The position numbers and the translations under genes were made by a program. This document shows positions 12,261 to 24,402 of a stretch of 64,000 nt of DNA, piece by piece. Each line of letters opens with the position of its first letter. Positions within the stretch are counted from its first letter, which is position 1. Origin of the DNA: Nectonema munidae (taxonomy: Eukaryota > Nematomorpha > Nectonematoida > Nectonematidae); NCBI GenBank assembly GCA_030549495.1, contig JAUIRK010000681.1, positions 62,001 through 126,000 of the forward strand, read 5' to 3'. The notes under the pieces are model-generated. The model saw nothing but the letters and a program-made list of their open reading frames with translations, searched no databases and was not told the origin of the DNA.

Positions 12261-12983
12261 ACTCTATACTCAAGGTGAGCGATATTTATCAAATTCAGAT
12301 GTGTAAATTTATTTACAAGTTTTTTTACACATATTTCCCTCCAATCTTTAATAATTGGTTTACCTATTTATATCAGTCAACACACTATTTTTTGAGATAT
12401 CAACATAAGTTTTTTAAACCATTAAATAAAAAAGTTTTTAATAAAAATTGCATAAATGATAGATTAATTAACTATTGGAATAAATTTTTGCATGATAAAG
12501 ACTTTGTTCATAATAGCTATTACAGTTTCAAAAAAAAAGTAAAAAAATTTTTCATTGATTTACTCAACTGTTTGTTATATTAAAAATTGTTATATATGCC
12601 AATCTTGTACATATAATACTTATTTTTTTTAGTTCTTTTATATATTAAATAATTGTTATATATATATTTAATTACATATATAGAATACATTGTTATATAT
12701 ATTTAATATAAAATTCTTTTCATCACATATTTATCCTATTTTTCTTCGATGTTTACTGTAATCATATATTTGTCCAGCTTTGTAATATCTCATTTTTTAT
12801 TTTTATTAGGGTGGTAGGATACCAGCGGTTCTTATGAGCCTTTTTCAACCATCCTATACATACTTTACCTTTTTTTTTACAAATCTCACAAATTCAATGT
12901 TTCATAATTTCATTTATTTTTAATTCATTTTTGACTCTGTTATATCTCTGTGGTGTATGTATGAAATAAATTTTTCTTCTTCT
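12261..12983 (+). mobile_element. 5'-truncated LINE insertion with 10-bp TSD
   Basis: The insertion is flanked by a perfect 10-bp direct repeat, TAAGATAAGA, at 12251-12260 and 12984-12993. The partner repeat at 48692 shows the uninterrupted site. The 5' part encodes the C-terminus of a LINE reverse-transcriptase protein up to 12583 (VSDIYQIQMCKFIYKF, then PPIFNNWF, and near the end SFKKKVKKFF), as in jockey/CR1/L2-type ORF2 tails. It is followed by about 400 bases of 3' UTR, an AATAAA at about 12965, and a short TTCTTCTTCTT tail. The length of 723 bp and the loss of everything upstream indicate ordinary target-primed 5' truncation. Confidence 0.85.
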
Positions 12984-13029
12984 TAAGATAAGAGAATAAA
13001 AGAAGGAATGCAGACTTTCGAATCAATCA

Positions 13030-13639
13030 AACATCATGCCAATCTGCTCTGAAATTCTTATCGAACATATTTTACAGACGATGCGTGAGAGCTATATAAT
13101 AATAATAATCCATTGCTTCAATATGCACACAATAAGTAAGCAATGTTTATCACAGTGTCTCCTCTTTGTACTATTTTTGAGAGCGAGTGCGCTCAGCTTG
13201 CAAAAGAGAAATAAAAGGATTTTTAATAGATAAAATAACGTAATCTTTATTATTGAAAGAAAAAATTACAATTATATGTGAGATTAACAAGTAAACTTAA
13301 TATTTTACATTTTCTATCAATTTTTATTTATAACAGTTATATGCTGAAATTAAAAATGGTAGGATGAAATATATATGAATATAATATACAATATATATAT
13401 TCAAAGTTACAATTAAATCTGTTCCCTAGAATTTGTATGATAGCCTCTCAAACTTTTCCGAAATTTTTGGGAACCATTTTAAGGGTAAAATAAGCTGCAA
13501 ATTCGACGGCCATTTTTTTTGGATTTTTAAAAATGGCGAATTCTTTTATTTTCTCCTTCTAAAATATAATTACAACCATTTTCTTTCTTGTTTTCTATTT
13601 CAAATTTTTTTTATAGTTTGAACTTTGTTTTTTCTGTAA
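13030..13639. other. Non-coding lead-in to the tandem array
   Basis: No gene. The segment from about 13268 (ACAATTATATGTGA) is weakly similar to one near 20034. Past 13600 the sequence grades into the tandem array. Confidence 0.35.
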
Positions 13640-15400
13640 GAAACTTAACTTATTTATAATTGTTTTTATAAGTTCTTCGCTTATTATAATATTTTTTTTG
13701 AAGGTTGGCCTTAATATTTTTACTTAATTTATTTTATAAGTTCATCCTTTATTATATTTAACTTTTTCAAGGCGGATCTTTGCTTTATCTGTAAGAAATT
13801 TAACTTGTTTCCTTAATTCTTTATTATAAGTTCATATTAAATATTTTTAAGGTTGATCTTTGCTCTCGCTGTAACAAACTTTACCTTTTACTGATTTTTC
13901 TTATAATTACGTTAAAAATTTTTAAGGTTGACCTTTGCTTTCTGTGTCAGGAACTTAAATTTTTTACTTATTTTTTTTCATAAGTTCATTCAACTTTTTT
14001 TGAAGGTCAATCTTTAATTTTCTGTAAACTTTTTTATCATCCCCTATTATATTAAACTTTTTTAAGGCGGATCTTTGCTTTATCTGTAAGAAATTAAAAT
14101 TTTTTCTTTAATTCTTTTTTATAAGTTCATATTAAACATTTTTAAAGGATGATCTTTGCTCTCTCTGTAACAAAATTTACTTTTTACTTATATTTCCTTA
14201 TAATTACGTTAAAAATTTTTTAAGGCTGACTTTTGCTTTACGAACTTAAATTTTTATTTATTTATTTTCATAAGTTCATTCAACTTTTTTGGAAGGTCAA
14301 TGTTTGCTTTTCTGTAAACTTTTTTATAAGTTCATCCCCTATTATATTAAACTTTTTTCAAGGCTGATCTTTGCTTTTTCTGTAAGATTAATATTTTTAC
14401 TTAATTTATTTTTTAAGGTTGACATTTGCTTTCTGTGTAAGGAACTTAAATTTTTTACTTATTTTTTTTCATAAGTTCATTCAACTTTTTTTGAAGGTCA
14501 ATCTTTAATTTTCTGTAAACTTTTTTATCATCCCCTATTATATTAAACTTTTTTAAGGCGGATCTTTGCTTTATCTGTAAGAAATTAAAATTTTTTCTTT
14601 AATTCTTTTTTATAAGTTCATATTAAACATTTTTAAAGGATGATCTTTGCTCTCTCTGTAACAAAATTTACTTTTTACTTATATTTCCTTATAATTACGT
14701 TAAAAATTTTTTAAGGCTGACTTTTGCTTTACGAACTTAAATTTTTTATTTATTTATTTTCATAAGTTCATTCAACTTTTTTGGAAGGTCAATGTTTGCT
14801 TTTCTGTAAACTTTTTTATAAGTTCATCCCCTATTATATTAAACTTTTTTCAAGGCTGATCTTTGCTTTTTCTGAAAGATTAATATTTTTACTTAATTTA
14901 TTTTTTAAGGTTGACATTTGCTTTCTGTGTAAGGAACTTAAATTTTTTACTTATTTTTTTTCATAAGTTCATTCAACTTTTTTTGAAGGTCAATCTTTAA
15001 TATTCTGTAAACTTTTTTATCATCCCCTATTATATTAAACTTTTTCAAGGCGGATCTTTGCTTTATCTGTAAGAAATTAAAATTTTTTCTTTAATTCTTT
15101 TTATAAGTTCAATTTTTAAAGGTTGATCTTTGCTCTCTCTGTAACAAACTTTACTTTTTGCTTATATTTCCCTATAATTACGTTAAAAAAAATTTAAGAT
15201 TGACTTTTGTTTTATGTGTAAGGAACTTAAATTTTTTATTTATTTTTTTTCATAAGTTCATTCAACTTTTTTTGAAGGTCAATCTTTGCTTTTCTGTAAA
15301 CATTTTCAAGGCTGATCTCTGCTTTATCTGTAAGAAATTTAACTTTTTTCCTTAATTCTTTATTATAAGTTCATATTAAATATTTTTTTTAAGATTTTAT
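13640..15400 (+). repeat. Tandem array with about 75-90 bp subunits and a 491-492 bp higher-order unit
   Basis: The basic subunit carries the words AAGGnTGAnCTTTGCTTT, CTGTAAG, AACTTAAATTTTTT and TTnATAAGTTCAT. Six or so diverged subunits form a larger unit repeated almost exactly: the landmark TTTCTGTGT(A/C)AGGAACTT starts at 13939, 14430 and 14922. The third unit is shorter and more diverged and the array fades by about 15400. Open frames within it recur with the period and are by-products of the repeat, not genes. This is a small satellite with higher-order structure, made by unequal exchange or slippage. Confidence 0.9.
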
Positions 15401-18357
15401 AATAAATCAAGGTCAAGTAATTTCAAAATCAACTCTTAAAACAACTTTTTTTACCATATTCGTATTTGTTACCTTACTTAACTTTTAACAAAATTAATGA
15501 TCAATAATTATTCTGAAAGTATTTTATCTAAAAACAGTTTTATATAATGTCTTTTTCTTATTTCAGTGAAAAATGATAAGAAATATAGAAAATTATCTGA
15601 TTTCACTTTTTAAATTTTTTTCTAATTCAATATTCCTGTATTCATTTATTCCGGTAAGATAATAAAAGTTTTTAATATTGCAAGTAACAAGAAATCGATG
15701 AATGTAGAAAGCTAAAAAGTATTTAGGTATGGAACTTATGATTAATTTTTTCATCAATTTCATGAATCGCTTTAATTTTTTTCAGATTTTTATTTATCAG
15801 GATGAATTGTGTTTAGTCAAATAATAACTCTGTAAAAGTCTTCGTAGTTCTGAAAACTCTTTAATTTTTATTTTTTGTTTTCTCTTACACAATTATTTAG
15901 TGTACTATTATTCGTTTTTATTTTAAAATTTTCATTATTTTCAATAAATCTATTAGGAAAGCCATTTTTATTTAAGATGAAGCATGTTTTTAATTAGAAA
16001 ACTTTATTAGAAAGTTTGTATTTTATCTTAAAAATTGTTAAACTTAACCAGTTGTTCAAAAAATAGTACAGTGTCTCCCGCCCTAATGAAAGATTCTGCA
16101 CTTATGAAGAAATTTTAAAGTGTCGACCAAAGTATCCAATCATATACAACATGATTAACAAAATTTATTTGAAAACACTTGAATTAAGTTTACGCAATAA
16201 TGATCAGCTCGCATTTTTAATTGTAAGGTTTTTTAATAATACCCGCAACAGATATTAACTAAATTTTACAGAATAATTATTTTTGTATTCTAAAAACATT
16301 TTATACATCAATGAAGTAAACTGTCTTAACGATAGGCATCGTTTGAAAAGGAAAATTCTTTTGAAAGTGTATTAAAAATTGTTCAAAACTCATTTTTACA
16401 TAAATTTGGTAATGGCTTTATACGGAAAAGTGGACTTATTATTATTTTTGAAAAATTGGAAATCCAGTTTCAAAAATTCTTCTGAAAATCAAATTTTGTG
16501 TTAAAGTTTTAAAATTTGGTACATTAACAGAAATCATTTTCGTGAAAAAGTCAACATAAAAAACTTGATTCTTTTTATTAAGTTGAGAAATGATAACTTC
16601 GAAAGGTAAAAGGTTAAAAAAATTAATTTTCCTGCACAAATTTAAATGAAAATCTTTAAAAGAATATTTTTTCCAACAAATGATGGGGAAAATAAAAAAA
16701 ATATTCTTCGAAGTATATATCCAAAGGTGGCAATATTTTTGACAAGAAAATCTTAAAAAAAAAATAATTTTTCACGTTGGCAGATATTTAGGAAATTTTA
16801 AAGTCATTGATTTTTAATAACTTTGGGAAAATTTTCTTAGTACTAATTTATCTGGCTGGTTTTTGAAATTTTATCAAAATTTATTCGAATTTCGTAAAAA
16901 GAGGATTTCTCTTAGGAAAAAAATTTATTATAATGTATCTATATTATAATATTTATAAAAATTGACAATTTAATAAAATGAAAGTTTTTATATTTAGATA
17001 TCATTTTAAATTTATCCTAGCATAATAGTTTATAGATAAACATCTAGTAGTAAGCTCTCGATAACTCGAGTCGCTGTACCTGTCTCAGTCATATCTACAC
17101 ATGTTAAATTTTCGTTTAACTCAAAATCAGATAGGTGGAATTTTCGGTTAAATCGAAGTAATTCATGCTTTTTCTGATATCAATTTATAACTTAAATTAT
17201 TCGGGATAAAAATTTCAATGCTATCTGTGAATTGCAGTTCATCATGTTGCAATATATTTCAGAGGCTTTGAATACAAAGTTCTTATGAAAAATCAATAAA
17301 AGTGTGAATTACACATGCTTTCATTCATTTCGTTGTAAGGCATTTTCAGCGCTGAAATATTTGCAGCCTTATGATTTGCTTTGAATTATTGTACCATATT
17401 TTATTATCTTTAAGCGTGTAGGCACAAAATTTTATGCCCTTTTCAACGTAAATTATCGTAATTTTGTATATATACTCTCGTTATTTTTTTTATAAAATAA
17501 AATGAATTCAATTTTTTTGAGGTTTTGCTCCCTTAAATTTGTACCTGGAAGTATCACAGAACTGCTATTCATTCAAGAAAATATATGATACTGATCATTC
17601 GTTTAACTCGAACTTCGGATAACTTAAAGGATTTTTTGGATCCCAAAGACTCGACTTTTTGGTAGATATTAAAATATTATAAACATTAAAGGTAAGGGTA
17701 AACTCCCTTAAAAATTCATTGATGTTGGTGTAGTTATGTAAAATTAAGTGTTTTAGAAAATATGAAATTATTCAGATAGCTTCTCCGGTGAAAGTAAATT
17801 TGTCAGTTAGGTTACATGTGAAAATTAATTTACTGACAGATTATACATCATAAAATGGTGTATTAAGTAAATAAATACTATATTTATTGAAAAATTATGC
17901 ATTTAAAATTTATTATTGTTTTTAATTTCGAAATTTCTTGATTTAATAAATTTTTTGACAGGATAGTAATTTTTAAAAAATATCACAATCAGATCTGCAA
18001 TAAATTGTTTATTAAAATCACGGTATATTTGTAGTTAGAAAGATCCAAATGAAAAGAAGTGCTCAGCATATTTAAGAAAGTGATGACAAAAGAAGTGCTC
18101 AGTATATTAAGTGAATTAAATTATATCAAAATAAATATATACTTAATTCTGCATACAAGGTGTTAGTTAAAACTAGAAATTGTATGTACTCTTGTATTTG
18201 ATCATCATAACTAAGCGTACACAGTGTAAAAGACCTCTTTCTTCTATTGAAGTCTCAGTTCCACTTTTGTGTTCAAACTTTGAGGTTTGAATTTGCATCT
18301 AGTAGCTGTACGTGAGCATTTATCGTTAACGCTTATCTTTGACGAGCTTTATCTATT
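15401..18357. other. Long AT-rich gene-free stretch
   Basis: No protein-coding frame of interest on either strand. The TE-like piece at 17050-17660 is listed separately. The segment CAGTGTCTCCCGCCCTAATG near 16070 resembles a DNA-transposon end but has no partner that I can find. Confidence 0.5.
17050..17660. mobile_element. Decayed pogo-like MITE candidate
   Basis: The left part has AGCTCTCGATAACTCGAGT and later TTTTCGTTTAACTC; the right part has CGTTTAACTCGAACTTCGG followed by ATAACTTAAAGG. Such AACTCGA/GGATAACT words are typical of the ends of pogo/Tigger-related short elements. The ends are too eroded to give exact limits or a TA target duplication. Confidence 0.35.
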
Positions 18358-18365
18358 CTCAAATC

Positions 18366-19562
18366 CAAGGGCGTAGGAACCATGGGGATAGGAGAGGATG
18401 TATATCCTCCACCTTGGAAAATAATGCAAATTATCCCCCCCCCCCCCACGTTTAGTGTAGGTAATTTTATATATAGTAATTAAAAACTTAAAATCATATG
18501 TAATGTCAGTGAATATTTTTTACCGTATACTTGACACCTGATTCAAAGAGTCAAAGACTAACCTGCACACTAATATATAACTATATCTGTTTGTGAAAGT
18601 TTAAATCATGTGATATGCTTAGATGTGTGTCTATGCTAATATATTTTTTTTCACAGATACTCTTCAAGATGTTAAAATTATAATTGACCAAATTTCTTCA
18701 TGGAAATTCGATAATGAGTTTGACATCATATACGAAAATTCAGCCAAAGAAATTAGAAAATTTCAGTTAGAACCGTTAAATGTCAGACGGAAAAGAAAGA
18801 AGGAAATTGATTTATTAAGTGAAGATTCGAAGGATATTAAAGACTATTATAAGCAACAATATTTCAGCTTTTTAGATTCAATAATTTTGAAAATGAAAGA
18901 AATGTATGATACTTGCAAGCCTGATCTTTTTATATACAAAATTCTTGAGAACACTTTAAGTTCAGGAAAAATATCAAATTATGAAGTTTTATGTCAATAT
19001 CCAGAAATACATTTGGAAACTTTAAAAATAGAGCTTGCAATGTTTAAACGAAAGACAAACTCAAATAATCTTGAAGAGGCAAGAAAAAATTATCTAAACA
19101 TTAATGAAGAAGTTCGTATGCTCTTTCCTCAAGTTTTTATGTTGATCAAACTTTTGCTCGTATGCCTGGTTTCTTCGAGCCAATGTGAACGCAGCTTTAG
19201 TGCTCTCAGAAGATTAAAAACGTGGCTTAGAAACACTATGAGTCAAGCAGGACTTAACTCTGTTGCTGTTTGTAACATACACCAAGGGCTTCTTGATGAA
19301 GTATCTATTGAATTACTTGCTGATCAGTTTGCTAAATCAAATGAAAAAAAGCGTGATACTTTTGGTTTTTAGTATATTTTTATGTCTATTTGTGCAATTG
19401 TTTTTTTTATTATATAAAATGTAGTTTTTCCTCTTTTTTATTTTAAATATAATAAATTTCTTAAATTTAAAGACTTACTATTGTACAAAAAAATTTTGCT
19501 TAAAAAACTTCAATATAATTTTATTATACCCCTCAGTTTTTTTTAGCTTTCCTACGCCACTG
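18366..19562 (+). mobile_element. Internally deleted hAT element with perfect 8-bp TSD
   Basis: The left end reads CAAGGGCGTAGGAACC and the right end, reversed, reads CAGTGGCGTAGGAAAG. Both are flanked by the identical octamer CTCAAATC at 18358-18365 and 19563-19570. A run of 13 C lies just inside the left end. At 1197 bp it is far shorter than an autonomous hAT and holds only the C-terminal transposase exon. The intact target duplication points to a fairly recent insertion. Confidence 0.9.
18657..19372 (+). pseudogene. hAT transposase C-terminal exon (TTF/DUF4371-type)
   Basis: An open frame of about 238 residues begins at a good splice acceptor (a T-rich tract ending TTTTTTTTCACAG at 18656) and ends with TAG at 19372. 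It shows the linker PLNVRRKRKK, a helical insert, and the hAT dimerisation block SSSQCERSFSALRRLKTW followed by MSQAGLNSVAVCNIH. Known family members (ZMYM1/PRKRIR-like hAT proteins) have an N-terminal TTF zinc finger and the DDE domain upstream; both are missing here, so this copy cannot make an active transposase. The exon itself has no internal stop. A related but decayed copy lies at 49020-49665. Confidence 0.85.
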
Positions 19563-19570
19563 CTCAAATC

Positions 19571-20867
19571 AATAATAATAATATAAAAATAATATAATAA
19601 ATATATTTTTTATTTGATATTTTGAATAATGATCATCTTTAAAAACAAAAGAGAATAAAAAGATTAAAGAAATTAAAAATTTAACTAAATATTTTTGAAA
19701 ATTAATTTTTTTAAAATGAAAATATATTTTTTTACATAAATTAATTCGCATAGACATTATTGCCACTATCGAGGTAACAGAAATGGAAGACAAATCCATA
19801 AATTTTGACTTATTATCACTAAAATATAATGTTTTTTTAATATATATAACTTGATTTGATTTTTTTCTGAATTAGAGACTCGAGTTTTATATGTAAGTAA
19901 ATTTTCACTCTGTTATCTCTTTTCGTTTATTCGAAATCAGGCTTTACTTTTGCAGCTTTTTTTGCAGCTTATTTTACACCTACCCGTCTTTATCAAGGTT
20001 TTAAGTAATTTAACAATTCCATTGAAAAGTCTACAATTATATGTGAAATTAACATATAAACTTTTCATAACATATCTACTCAAATCTAAGATGGTTGGAA
20101 AAATTTTCAAAATTTGACTTTCCTTTCCATTTTTAAAAAAAATCTTGATAGTTTGTATTTCCTTTATTTTATTCCTCCAAGTGTATTTTTTATTTTAAAA
20201 CTAATCTTTTATTACTTATTTCGTTCGTTCCACATGAATTCATGCAAATAAGAGTTCAGAAATTCTCTTTTACACCCGATCATTTGTTTTATTCTTTTTT
20301 TGTGTTTGTTCCAATATCAATTCAAAATTCTGCAATATATTTACTCGCAATTCTGTTTTTCATAAAGCAAGTAAAGATAAGCACCCCCGCAGAAACAGGG
20401 AGTGCTCATCTTTACTTGATCCAAAAAAGGTTATTGGGAAGAAAATAAGATTGTATCTGGTTAAAAAGCAATTTTAAGAAATTTTTTGAAAGTACAGGAA
20501 TTATAGAAATGGGCCTATAATTTGAAATATTTTCTCTATCACCGCTTTAAAAATGGGATGTATAACATTCAATTTGAAATCATAAGGAAAAGCAGAGTGT
20601 TTCATACAATTATTATAACCTAAAGACAAATAACACAGGACAACATTTTGAAATTTTTTTTTTGCTGATTTTGTTTTGAGACTTGATTTTATACAATTTT
20701 TACATGCTGAATATAGAAATTGAATTCATTTTTTCATATCACGTCAAGTTTTTTCTCTAAAAGCCAAATTCAGTTTGGTATATTTTGTCAACTAAAATAA
20801 AAATAATTATAAATATATACATTTTTTACCTATTTTTTAAGATTAATTTTTAGTGTTTTATTATAAT
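19571..20867. other. Gene-free, AT-rich, with one hairpin
   Basis: Nothing coding is supported. A near-perfect short hairpin at 20368-20418 is listed separately. The palindrome CATGAATTCATG lies near 20233. Confidence 0.5.
20368..20418 (+). other. Near-perfect 21-bp-stem hairpin
   Basis: The left arm CAAGTAAAGATAAGCACCCC and the right arm, whose reverse complement is CAAGTAAAGATGAGCACTCC, differ at two positions over 21 bases. The loop is 9 bases (GCAGAAACA). It is richer in G+C than the surroundings. It is short for a metazoan pre-miRNA (about 51 nt in all), so it could equally be a remnant of a foldback element. Confidence 0.6.
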
Positions 20868-22034
20868 ATGGCCTTGAGAAAAAAGTGTTTGAATTCCCCT
20901 GACTCATTTTGTTATATATGTGGAAGTTTTACAATCCCATCTCAAAGAATGGCAATTAATGAATTAACATGTTAAAATGTTAAAATAACATTTTACCATA
21001 ATAGAGAAAAAAACTTACTCAATTTTTTTAAAAATGACAAGGAATTCATATTTTGCTCTGATATTCCTGGTTTATTGAAATGTATGGGTGTAGAGTGCTA
21101 TGACATAAATGAATGGAGACTTTTTATTGATAGCTCCAGGAAAAGTTTAAAATGTGTATTGCTTCATAACAAAAATATTTTCAGTGGAATACCTATTGGT
21201 TATTCAGCCAGTATGGAAGAGAGTTATGGTACTATTAAAATTTTTTTAGAACTGTTGAAATATGAAGAACAACAATGGTCAATATGTGTAGACCTCAAAA
21301 TGGTAAATTTTTTATTAGGCCAACAAAGCGGTTATACAAAGTATCCGTGCTTTTTATGCTTATGGAATAGCCGTGCCAAAGAAAAACATTATACTCAAAA
21401 ACATTGGTCTGGAAAAGAAGAGGTTACAATTGGAAAAGAAAATATAATAAATAAACCGCTTGTTAAAAAAGAGAAAATTATTTTCCCTCCTCTTCATATA
21501 AAACTTGGGCTTATAAAACAATTTGTAAAAGCTTTAGATAAAAAAGAGGGTTGCTTTCAATTTATATTGAAGGCATTACCGCATTTAAGTTATGAAAAAG
21601 TAAAAGCTGGTGTTTTTGATGGAACGCACATAAGAAAACTTTTGAAAAGCAATGTGTTTATAGACACAATGAATGTGAATGAAAAAAAGCATGGAAGGCA
21701 TTTGTAGCTATTGTTGATGGTTTTTTGGGAAATAGAAAAGATGAAAATTATATAAATTTAGTTGAAACTTTAATAAAAAGCTATCGTGATCTTGGCTGTA
21801 ATATGAGTTGTGAAGCTACATTTTCTTAATAGCCACCTTGAGAAATTTCCTGAAAATCTTGGAGCTGTAAGTGACGAGCACGGTGAGCGCTTCCACCAAA
21901 GTTTGAAAGTCATGGAGGAAAGGTATCAAGGTCGATGGAATAAAAATATGATTGCTGATTATTGTTGGAGTATTCAAAAAGACGATATAAATGCTAAATT
22001 TTCTAGAAAATCTTATAAAAGGAAATTCATTTAA
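20868..22034 (+). pseudogene. Orphan repeated protein family (HGERFHQ motif), broken copy
   Basis: The locus begins at an ATG at 20868 with a short zinc-ribbon-like head (KCLNSPDSFCYICGSF). It continues at 21075-21707 with EWRLFIDSSRKSLKCVLLHN, then CVDLKMVNFLLG, YPCFLCLWNSRAKEKHY and PPLHIKLGLIKQFVKA, and at 21810-22034 with LHFLNSHLEKFPENLG, SDEHGERFHQ and RWNKNMIADYCW. From memory, this block order recurs in many uncharacterised, high-copy predicted proteins of arthropods and cnidarians, which suggests a mobile element, though I know no named superfamily for it. The head is joined to the body with a large piece missing, and the reading frame is broken more than once. No inverted repeats or TSD could be tied to it. 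The spacing of acidic residues (FIDSS, CVDLK, SDEHGE) would suit an RNase-H-like fold; that is inference. Confidence 0.6.
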
Positions 22035-22460
22035 ATAAAGATTTATTCATACAAAATTTTAACGTTTCTTTATTACATATATATATATATATACATCTTC
22101 CTTTCTTGAAGCTTCAAAGGTAAACAACAAAAGCTTCAATGTATTCGAACATTATTTTTATATAAATATGAGACTTTTCTTGAATATTACTCATAACCAT
22201 CCATAAAACTTAAAGTAAATCAGACTAATGAATATACTGATCTACGTAAAAATATTTGAGGCTAGACTTAAAATAAATTAAAACGTATCTCAAAAAGTTG
22301 ACCTGATTAGGCAAAAATAATTTGATATTTGAATTCAGCAGACCCAAATTACCCTAAATCAACTAAAATTACTAAATCAGCAAAATTCTTGTTGACCAGT
22401 GTAATCAATCAAAGTATCAATAAGAGCTTTATGTGAGATAAAGCAAGGCCATAAGCATCC
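22035..22460. other. Non-coding with TA microsatellite
   Basis: A (TA)n run of about 20 bases sits at 22073-22094. No gene is seen. Confidence 0.5.
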
Positions 22461-22960
22461 TTACAATCCTTTTGATCTAATAACGAGTTTTACAATTTTT
22501 CGAGAAAAATTTTCAAAGTCAAAAGAAGAGTCCACTGAGTTCAGATATTTGAGAAAATTTTCGTTATCGAGTTTTTTGAAAAGTGAGCATAAATGTTTAG
22601 TATCATAGATATTGTTGTTAATATTTAAACGAACATTACATGGATGAGAAAAGGATCGTTTTACTAATTCTGGAACGAATAAAAACAAAATTATAACCAG
22701 AGATATTATAAAAATTTAGAGATTCATCTTTCAGCCAAAGATCCTACAGACAAAATATATGGATGGGTGAAAAGTTAAAAGGGTTAATAAGAGAAAAGAA
22801 CATTCTAAAGATTCAAATTTAACGCTGAGTGATTGAATGTTTAGGCTAACTATATTCAAATCATTAAGATTCAAGAGTTCAGAAAGATCATAAAAATGTG
22901 AAGGTGTAAAAAAGTCAAAATTATCAACACAAAAACTTTCATTAAAAAATGGAGTTTAAA
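22461..22960 (-). pseudogene. LINE endonuclease-region fragment
   Basis: Read on the minus strand, the upper part gives NDLNIVSLNIQSLSVKFESL, and then, after a frame change, WLKDESLNFYNISGYNFVF. This is the standard start of an AP-type endonuclease of non-LTR retrotransposons (LNIxSLxxK...ESLxxYxIxGYN). Further down, after a gap, it gives FKKLDNENFLKYLNSVDSSF, which fits the linker between endonuclease and reverse transcriptase. Most of the endonuclease and all of the reverse transcriptase are missing. A short dead piece. Confidence 0.65.
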
Positions 22961-24402
22961 ATATCTTTTGAATAAAAAGAAGAGTGAAAAAACGAGTTAG
23001 CGTTAACTTTATCAGAAACAACTAAATTATGTTTAGAATTAAAACTTATTTTTCATAACCAGTATTTATATTAAAGATTTATAATGGCACAGGTTTTGTT
23101 AAGTTAACAGATTAATGAAAATCTGAATTTCGTTGAATTCGAATTTTGCATAATATATCCGTGCATGAGTACGTTAATGAGATTTTAACTCTTTGTTAGC
23201 TTCAATATATACTTATATTTGTTTGATAGAACTTTTATAATTATAGGCCTTTACAGATTTAATTTTTCTCATGGAAATTTGATTTTTGAGAAGTAGAATA
23301 ATAAATTTCTTTGTAAATCAAAATGCTTAAATTATCATACTTTTATTTGTCGCCATTACTCTTCAAAACAATTGTGATTTTTTATACTAGTATATTATTA
23401 AACTTTTTACTCTTCCCAATCTTTTTATTTCTATCATATAGCGGATCAATTTGTTCTCTAAATATACTGGTCTATCTTGAGGCCGAATTCTCTCTGAACC
23501 ATAATAATTTATGGGCCAATTGAATGAATGAATTTATTTGCATACACTACATTAATCAGAGCAAATATAATATGTTTTGTTGAGATAATAGACAGAACAA
23601 AATATTTTTTCCTTGTATTACAAAAATAATACTTGTAGTATAGCATCATGGTGCATACCAAGACTAGTCAAAGCCACTTTCGTATGTAATGCCAAATAGA
23701 AAAGATTTTAATATTTAAAAAAATACTCAACAATTATATGATTACGTATTTACTTTCAAGGTATGCATTACTTTTATGTGAATATATCTGTATATTATAA
23801 AGCAGATTGTTTATTAAACGGAAAGAGAAGATTTTTGCATGCCTCAGGTAAAATGATTGTTGGTTGTCAGTCCTTCAGATGAAAAATCCTCTGCGAAAGT
23901 ATTTTGGATGCGCATTCTGAAAATGATCTTCTATCGATAAACTTTCCTTTCATTTGATTATGATGATAAATAAATATTTAATATTTGTGAACAATCTTGG
24001 TGGATTTAAAAAATAATTTACATGAAGATTAAGCGTTTTAAAAAAAGATCAATGAATATATTGTGTGATATAACAAAACTATTTCTCCGGACAAGAATAA
24101 AGTTTCTTTTAATAGTACAGGAGGTATTATAATCCTAACCTTAGCAGTAACCCTTTCTTTTATTTCATATCTCCTTAGACTAACACTTGGAGAATGAAAG
24201 ACTTGGTAATTCTTACATGCTAAGGGAAGAATTTCTTATCAAGTTATAAAACATATTCAAAGACATATTTATGAACATTGAAGAAGGTGTGACACATCAA
24301 TATCAAGAGTTATAAAATCACCTCAAAAATAGTACAAAAACATATGCCTAAGAACTTCAGGAAATGAAACCTATTTACCGAAAAGTAGATTTAATTTTTT
24401 AT
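22961..24402. other. Gene-free AT-rich spacer downstream of TAF1A
   Basis: No coding or repeat feature could be supported. The poly(A) signal for TAF1A overlaps its stop codon at the upper edge (AATAAA, 24398-24403, minus strand). Confidence 0.5.

Noticed and set aside
14289-14966. Two nearly identical 61-codon frames suggesting a duplicated cysteine-containing peptide gene
   Set aside because: They lie one higher-order unit apart (492 bp) in the tandem array and consist of translated AT-rich repeat; no start context or codon pattern supports a gene.
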